A DNA stretch of 12,922 nt from Cristatella mucedo (lineage: Eukaryota > Bryozoa > Phylactolaemata > Cristatellidae). This document shows, piece by piece, positions 9,322 to 12,922 of this stretch. Each line of letters starts with the position of its first letter. The first letter of the stretch is position 1. The notes beneath the pieces are model-generated. The model did no database searches. It saw only the letters and a program-made list of their open reading frames with translations, and had not been told where the DNA came from. The DNA is taken from the NCBI GenBank assembly GCA_009760855.2, contig WPIO01000189.1, positions 461,001 to 473,922 of the forward strand. The letters are read 5' to 3'. Made by a program: the position numbers and the translations under genes.

Positions 9322-9861
9322 ATGTCGGCTGATCACGAAGCCTGTGAACGTCCGGACATGTCATCAGATCACGAGGCTGGTGATCAAACAGGCATTTAAG
9401 TATATCACCCGATTGGTGAACGAACAGGCATGTTTGAAGAGTCCGAGGTTCACAAACGCAGATGCATGTCAACAGATCACGAGGCTGGTGACCGAACATG
9501 CATTTCTGTAGATCACCAGATTGGTGACCGAACAGGCATGACTTAAGATCACAAGGCTCGTAAACGAGGACGCATGTCGGCAGATCACGAGGGAGGTGAC
9601 CGAATGGTCATGTCATCAGATCATGAGGCTGTCGACCAAACAGGAATGTCAGCAGATCACCCGATTGGTGACAGAACAGGAATGTCTGAAGATCAAGAGG
9701 TTGGCAAACAAAGACCCATGTCGGCTGATCACGAAGCCCCTGAATGTGCGGGTACGTCGTCAGATCGCGAGTCTGGTGACAAAACACGCATGTCGGCAGA
9801 TCACCAGATTGGTGACCGAACAGGCATGTCTGCAGAATACTAGATTGGCTAAGTAAGACGC
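9322..9861. repeat. 15-monomer (540-bp) higher-order unit, type copy
   Basis: Exactly 15 x 36 bp, and a clean example of the unit: A, B, C, D at 9322-9465; A, C, D at 9466-9573; A, B, C, D at 9574-9717; A, B, C and closing D at 9718-9861. It contains forward stops at 9394 (ATTTAAG), 9538 (ATGACTTAAG) and in the closing monomer, so no frame spans it on the forward strand. From 9364 rightward it matches 5746 onward at an offset of 3618 bp. Confidence 0.88.
9574..9861. repeat. Two clear 144-bp four-monomer cycles (A-B-C-D), type example
   Basis: Monomers are not interchangeable; they cycle through four classes. In 9574-9717 the order is A (9574, translates SADHEGGDRMV), B (9610, SSDHEAVDQTG), C (9646, SADHPIGDRTG), D (9682, SEDQEVGKQRP). 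In 9718-9861 it is A (SADHEAPECAG), B (SSDRESGDKTR), C (SADHQIGDRTG) and the mutated D closing monomer at 9826. Class A begins ATGTCGGC, B ATGTCATC or ATGTCGTC, C carries CACCAGATT or CACCCGATT, and D carries GTCTGAAGA and GTTGGCAAAC. The same order recurs through most of the window with occasional loss of one member, for example B is missing from the second cycle of the 15-monomer unit. A 144-bp secondary period is therefore the second level of organisation. Confidence 0.88.
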
Positions 9862-10687
9862 ATGTCGGCTGATCACGAAGCCTGTGAACGTCCGGACATG
9901 TCATCAGATCACGAAGCCGGTGACCAAATAGGCATTTCAGCAGATCGCCAGATTGGTGACAGAACAGGAATGTCTGAAGATCACCAGATTGGTGACCGAG
10001 AAGGCATGTCTGAAGAGTTCGAGGTATACAAACGCAGATGCATGTCGGCAGATCACGAGGCTGGTGACCAAACATGCATTTCTGAAGATCACGAGCTTGG
10101 TGACCGAAAAGGCATGTCTGAAGATCACGAGGTTTGCAAACTAACACGCATGTCGGCAGATGACGTGGCAGGTGAACCAATGGGTCTCGGCAGATCACGA
10201 GGCTTGTGACCAAACAGGCATTTGAGTAGATCGCCAGATTGCTGACCGATCAGGCATGTCTAAAGCGTCTGAGGTTAACAAACGCAGATGCATGTCGGCA
10301 TATCACGAGGCTGGTGACTGAACAAGCATATCTGTAGATCACCAGATTGGTGACCGAACAGGCATGTCTGAAGATCACAAGGTTAGTAAACGAGGATGCA
10401 TGTCGGCAGATGACGAGGAAGGTGACCGGACGGTCACGTCACCACATCATGAGTTTGTCGACCAAGCAGGCATGTCTGCAGATCACCCGATTGGTGACAG
10501 AACAGGAATGTCTAAAGATCAGGAGGTTGGCTAACAACGACCCGTGTCGGCTGATCAAGAAGCCCCTGAACGTCCAAGCATGTCGTCAGATCGCGAGTCT
10601 GGTGACAAAACACGCATGTCAGCAGATCACCAGATTGGTGACCCAACAGGCATGTGTACAGAATACTAGATTGGTTAAGTAAGACGC
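9862..10687. repeat. 23-monomer (826-bp) unit, copy 2
   Basis: Same length as 6244-7069 and same two-base loss (GGGTCTCGG at 10182-10190). Differences from copy 1 cluster in a few monomers: TACAAACGC at about 10026 against TAGAATTGC, the monomer at 10309-10330 (GACTGAACAAGCATATC against GACCGAAAGAGTATTTC), and the closing monomer (GTGTACAGAATAC at 10654). Confidence 0.88.
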
Positions 10688-11407
10688 ATGTCGGCTGATC
10701 ACGAAACCTATGAACGACCGGGCATGTCTTCACATCACGAGGCCGGTGACAAAACAGACATTTCCGCTGATTACCAGATTAGTGACCGAATGGGCATGTC
10801 AGCAGATCACCAGATTGCTGACCGAGCAGGTATATCTGAAGAGTCCGAGATTCACAAACGCAGATGGATGTCGGCAGATCACGTGGCAGGTGACCAAATG
10901 GGCATCTCGGCAGATCACGAGGCTTGCGACCAAACAGGCATTTGAGTGGATCACCAGATTGGTGAACGAGCAGGCATGTCTGAAGAGTCCGAGGTTCACT
11001 AACGCAGATGCATGTCGGCAGATCACGAGGCTGGTGACCGAACATGCATTTCTGTAGATCACCCGATTGGTGACAGAACCGGAATTTCTGAAGATCATGA
11101 GGTTGGCAAACGAGGATGCATGTCGGCAGATCACGAGGAAGGTTACCGGATGGTCATGTCATCAGATCATGAGTCTTTTGACCAAACTGGCATGTCAGCA
11201 GATCACCCGATTGTTGACAGAACAAGAATGTCTGAAGATCAGGAGGTTGGCAAACAAAGACCCATGTCGGCTGATCGCGAAGGCCCTGAACGTCCGGGTA
11301 TGTCATCAGTTCGCGATTCTAGTGACAAATCACACATGTAAGCAGATCACCAAATTGGTCACCGAAAGGGCATGTCTGCAGAATACTAGATTGGCTAAGT
11401 AAGACGC
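10688..11407. repeat. 20-monomer (720-bp) unit, copy 2
   Basis: Exactly 20 x 36 bp and homologous along its length to 7357-8076. Differences include AAACCTATGAACGACCGGG against AAGCCTGTGAACGTCCGGG at the start, a TAA in TCACTAACGCAG near 10998, and ATGGTCATGTCATCAGATC near 11150 against ACGGTCATCTCATCAGATC. CACGTG lies at 10880-10885. Confidence 0.87.
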
Positions 11408-12343
11408 ATGTCAGCTGATCACGAAGCCTGTGAACGTCGGGACATGTCATCAGATCACGAGGCTGGTGACAAAACAGGCATTTCAGCAGATCACCAGATT
11501 GTTGAGAGAACAGGAATGTCTGAAGATCAGGAGGTTGGCAAACAGAGACCCATGTCGGCTGATCGCGAAGCCCCTGAACGTCCGGGAATGTCATCAGATC
11601 ACGAGTCTGGTGACAAAACACGCATGTCAGAATATCACCAGATTGGTGACCGAGCAGTTATGTCTAAAGAGTCCGAGATTCATAAACGCAGATGCATGTC
11701 GGCAAATAACGAGGATGCTGACCGAAGATACATTTCTGTAGATCACGAGCTTGGTGACCGAACAGGCATGTCTGAAGATCCCGATGTTTGCAAACGAGGA
11801 CGCATGTCGGCAGATCACGTGGGAGGTGACCAAATGGGCATCTCGGCGGATCACGAGGCTGGTGACCAAACAGGCATTTAAGTAGATCATCAGATTGGTG
11901 ACCGAGCAGGCATGTCTGAAGAGTCGGAGGTTCACAAATGCAGATGCATGTCGACTGATCACGAGGCTGGTGACCGAACATGCATTTCTGTAGTTCACCC
12001 GATTGGTGACAGAACCGGAATTTCTGAAGATCGTGAGGTTGGCAAACGAGGATGCATGTCGGCAGATCACGAGGAAGGTGACCGAACGGTCATCTCATCG
12101 GATCTTGAGTCTTTCGACCAAACAGGCATGTAAGCAGATCACCCGATTGGTGACAGAACAAGAATGTCTGAAGATCAGGAGGTTGGCAAACAAAGACCCA
12201 TGTCGGCTGATCGCGAAGCTCCTGAACGTCCGGGTATGTCGTCAGATCGCGAGTCTGGTGACAAATCACACATGTAAGCAGATCACCAAATTGGTCACCG
12301 AAATGGGATGTCTGCAGAATACTAGATTGGCTAAGTAAGACGC
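11408..12343. repeat. 26-monomer (936-bp) unit
   Basis: Exactly 26 x 36 bp. The first part (11408-11716) matches 8077-8384 and represents the uncut form of the monomer that is broken at 8385. The last part, from about 11876, matches 7609-8076 at an offset of 4267 bp, including TCATCTCATCGGATCTTGAG at about 12091. With the preceding 20-monomer unit it makes a 46-monomer, 1656-bp interval before the 7357-type unit begins again at 12344. CACGTG lies at 11816-11821. Confidence 0.85.
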
Positions 12344-12922
12344 ATGTCCGCTGATCACGAAGCCTGTGAACGTCCGGGCATGTCTTCAGATCACGAGGCC
12401 AGTGACAAAACAGACATTTCCGCTGATTACCAGATTAGTGACCGAATGAGCATGTCAGCAGATCACCAGATTGCTGACCGAGCAGGTATGTGTGAAGAGT
12501 ATGAGATTCACAAACGCAGATGGATGTCGGCAGATCACGTGGCAGGTGACCAAATGGGCATCTCGGCAGATCACGAGGCTTGCGACCAAACAGGCATTTG
12601 AGTAGATCACCAGATTGGTGAACGAGCAGGCATGTCTGAAGAGTCCGAGGTTCACAAACGCAGATGCATGTCGGCAGATCACGAGGCTGGTGACCGAACA
12701 TGCATTTCTGTAGATCACCCGATTGGTGACGGAACCGGAATTTTTGAAGATCATGAGGTTGGCAAACGAGGATGCATGTCGGCAGATCACGAGGAAGGTG
12801 ACCGAACGGTCATCTCATCAGATCTTGAGTCTTCCGACCAAACAGGCATGTCAGCAGATCACCCGATTGGTGACAGAACAAGAATGTCTGAAGATCAGGA
12901 GGTTGGCAAACAAAGACCCATG
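12344..12922. repeat. Partial 20-monomer-type unit at right edge
   Basis: 579 bp, or 16 monomers and three bases, cut by the window end. It is a third copy of the start of 7357-8076 and by eye is closer to that copy than to 10688-11266: it shares GAGGCCAGTGAC, GGTATGTGTGAAGAG and TCATCTCATCAGATCTTGAG. CACGTG lies at 12536-12541. The array clearly continues past the right edge. Confidence 0.85.

Larger units (their letters stand above)
1..12922. repeat. 36-bp tandem satellite array (whole window)
   Basis: The window is an uninterrupted head-to-tail array of a 36-bp unit, about 359 copies. A typical unit starts ATGTCGGCAGATCAC, continues GAGGCT and ends GGTGACCGAACAGGC; this consensus has 22 G or C in 36. 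Unit starts keep one register modulo 36 over long stretches: 13 from base 13 to about 1506, then 12, 13, 14, 13, 14, 12, 13, 17, 16, 14, 13, 34 and finally 32. Changes come from small indels near 1507, 2415, 2885, 3026, 3307, 3380-3467, 4360, 4755-4780, 5635, 6566, 7135 and 10184, plus one large out-of-register junction at 8385. The most constant part is GATCAC followed by GGTGAC, GGCAAAC or a relative. No stretch over 300 bases lacks the repeat and no unique flank is present, so both array ends lie outside the window. It resembles a eukaryotic minisatellite or satellite; its chromosomal location and any function are unknown. Confidence 0.97.

Noticed and set aside
1-12922. CRISPR array
   Set aside because: There are no unique spacers between conserved repeats; the whole 36-bp unit is repeated head to tail, with variation spread through it.
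1-12922. CENP-B box marking a centromeric satellite
   Set aside because: I looked for the TTCG....A..CGGG pattern and found no monomer that fits it. A centromeric location is neither supported nor excluded.
1-12922. tRNA, rRNA, promoter or terminator signals
   Set aside because: No conserved RNA gene pattern, A/B box pair, T-rich terminator or poly-A tract stands out from the repeat.
1-12922. Coding repeats of a bacterial surface protein
   Set aside because: Stops recur in fixed monomers, single-base indels shift the frame at about a dozen places, and common variants such as CGA/CAA and GCT/GTT change the residue, so no frame is maintained.

Overview
The whole 12,922-base window is the inside of one satellite-like tandem array. 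I find no gene, RNA gene, transposon, CRISPR array or unique flanking DNA. The unit is 36 bp. It typically starts ATGTCGGCAGATCAC, runs through GAGGCT and ends GGTGACCGAACAGGC. I followed it from base 13 to the last base, about 359 copies. Spacing is strict: the start of the unit stays in one register modulo 36 for long stretches and shifts only at a handful of small indels, which I located.

The array is hierarchical. Monomers fall into four classes that recur in order A-B-C-D (36 x 4 = 144 bp). Forward-frame translations are SADHEA (A), SSDHEA (B), SADHQI or SADHPI (C) and SEDHEV followed by a basic GKRGR-like tail (D). These cycles build longer units, each closed by a distinctive mutated D monomer carrying GCAGAATACTAGATTGGC and then TAAGTAAG. 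Using that monomer as a boundary, I divide the window into 17 segments. Their lengths are 8 (partial), 15, 38, 23, 20, 23, 27, 19, 23, 8, 20, about 15.6, 19, 15, 23, 20 and 26 monomers, and then a final partial. Larger blocks are repeated again. Roughly 2.6 kb near 5746-8384 matches 9364-11716 with one 8-monomer length difference. A 46-monomer (1656 bp) spacing is seen both at 10688/12344 and, independently, at 2316/3972.

Region by region: 1-2207 is fairly homogeneous array. 2208-4584 is an older-looking, more diverged island with most of the single-base indels and unusual monomers. 4585-12922 is homogenised array with recent block duplications and one out-of-register junction at 8385.

Because 36 is divisible by 3 and the typical monomer has no stop codon in most frames, long ORFs appear on both strands in several overlapping frames. 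All are 12-residue repeats, are broken by stops that recur at the same place in the higher-order unit, and vary mostly by amino-acid-changing substitutions. I read them as by-products of the repeat, not genes.

The sequence suggests a eukaryotic nuclear genome: hierarchical satellite, unequal-exchange signatures, no prokaryotic gene content. CpG is plentiful, about three per typical monomer, which argues weakly against a heavily CpG-methylated vertebrate genome. I cannot name the organism. The window shows how this array evolved rather than a set of cooperating genes.
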